Shown here: positions 34,562 to 34,901 of the stretch, piece after piece | How positions within the stretch are numbered: the first letter of the stretch is position 1 | How the letters are laid out: every line of letters begins with the position of its first letter | Assembly: GCA_021811155.1 (NCBI GenBank) | Contig: JAJZPO010000026.1 | Location: forward strand, 1-34,901 | Source of the DNA: Bacillota bacterium | Lineage (GTDB): Bacteria > Bacillota > Desulfitobacteriia > Desulfitobacteriales > JAJXUE01 | DNA length: 34,901 nt | Direction: 5' to 3' | Program-made: the position numbers and the translations under genes | The notes under the pieces: generated by a model | The model's database searches: none | The model's input: only the letters and a program-made list of their open reading frames with translations | Told to the model about the DNA's origin: nothing

Positions 34562-34901
34562 TTAATCAATTAAATTGCTGTTTATTCCGTTTGTTTGCGC
34601 AAGATTCTCCAAATCAAGCAGCAACCGGTTCCAGGGTTGGTATTGCTCGTCCAGGAAATAGGTCTTACGCCTGGTTCGCAGGCGCAAGTACTCCCGTCCT
34701 TCAGGGTAAGCCAGCAGGGTTATTTCCAACAGGTCCTTCGGCTTGAATTCACGTTTAAACACCTTGCCGTAAAAACCCAGCGCATTGGGAGAAACCATCA
34801 GGTACTTATCCCAGCTGTTTAGCGCTATCCAGCCGAGCACAATCAAGTCGCACGCATACAAGCCGGCCAGGCTGTAAACATAAACCGGCCGAAAAAGGCC
34901 T
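34562..34901 (-). CDS. Unidentified protein with a membrane segment, 5' end cut by the window
   Basis: The track starts this at a TTG (34861), but the frame stays open without a stop to the right edge, so the gene probably begins outside the window. I do not recognise it. The visible part begins with a hydrophobic stretch (YVYSLAGLYACDLIVLGWIAL). A soluble portion of about 75 residues follows, with FYGKVFKREFKPKDLLEITLL, the basic segment REYLRLRTRRKTYFLDEQYQPW and a closing LLLDLENLAQ helix. The pattern suits a small membrane protein with a PH-like cytosolic domain, but that is only an impression. It ends 12 nt before the rpsB -35. Confidence 0.6.
   Translation of the reverse strand, partial: GLFRPVYVYSLAGLYACDLIVLGWIALNSWDKYLMVSPNALGFYGKVFKREFKPKDLLEITLLAYPEGREYLRLRTRRKTYFLDEQYQPWNRLLLDLENLAQTNGINSNLID

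Overview
The window is a stretch of housekeeping chromosome from a Gram-positive, endospore-forming Firmicute. I infer this from three things: PolC-type replicative polymerase, gene order close to the Bacillus subtilis rpsB-tsf-pyrH-frr-uppS-cdsA-dxr-rseP-proS-polC-rimP-nusA-rnpM-ylxQ-infB-rbfA-truB-ribF-rpsO-pnp-ylxY-mlpA-ymxH series, and several sporulation-associated genes (ylxY, dacF-type carboxypeptidase, ymxH, ytvI). Moderately high GC, many GTG/TTG starts, ispG next to rseP and a clostridial-type ferredoxin suggest an anaerobic Clostridia lineage such as Peptococcaceae/Pelotomaculum/Desulfotomaculum. That placement is inference and was not checked by any search. Every gene I accept lies on the minus strand, so transcription runs from high to low coordinates.

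Layout in transcription order. (1) 34.9-31.4 kb: the end of an unidentified membrane-anchored gene cut by the window edge, then rpsB with a strong promoter and its own terminator, tsf with its own terminator, and pyrH-frr overlapping by ATGA. (2) 31.2-22.4 kb: a lipid and isoprenoid block holding a PASTA-like mini-protein, a 2[4Fe-4S] ferredoxin, uppS, cdsA, ytvI, dxr, rseP and ispG. It is followed by proS, a truncated mgtC remnant and polC. Dxr and IspG are MEP-pathway enzymes, UppS makes the undecaprenyl carrier and CdsA makes CDP-diacylglycerol. (3) 18.6-9.5 kb: the transcription/translation operon rimP-nusA-rnpM-ylxQ-infB-rbfA-nrnA-truB-ribF, starting from a clear sigmaA-type promoter with a hairpin-rich leader. 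(4) 9.3-7.3 kb: two small unknown genes, rpsO, and a lipoprotein gene with its own promoter and terminator. (5) 7.1-0.1 kb: pnp, ylxY, dacF, mlpA and dut, then a small membrane protein and ymxH.

The most notable observations are these. PolC appears to lack the DnaQ-like proofreading exonuclease that normally interrupts its PHP domain, while all PHP metal ligands look intact. Six copies of an intergenic inverted-repeat element built from TCAGGAG-like heptamers are scattered between operons, and a related heptamer repeat encodes the last residues of PNPase. IF2 carries about 200 residues of 39-bp-unit tandem repeat, and NusA ends in a long acidic Glu/Tyr/Gly tail. A ferredoxin sits in the isoprenoid operon, where it could serve IspG. 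I saw no CRISPR array, tRNA, rRNA, phage or intact transposase gene. No single cluster looks like a wholly new system.
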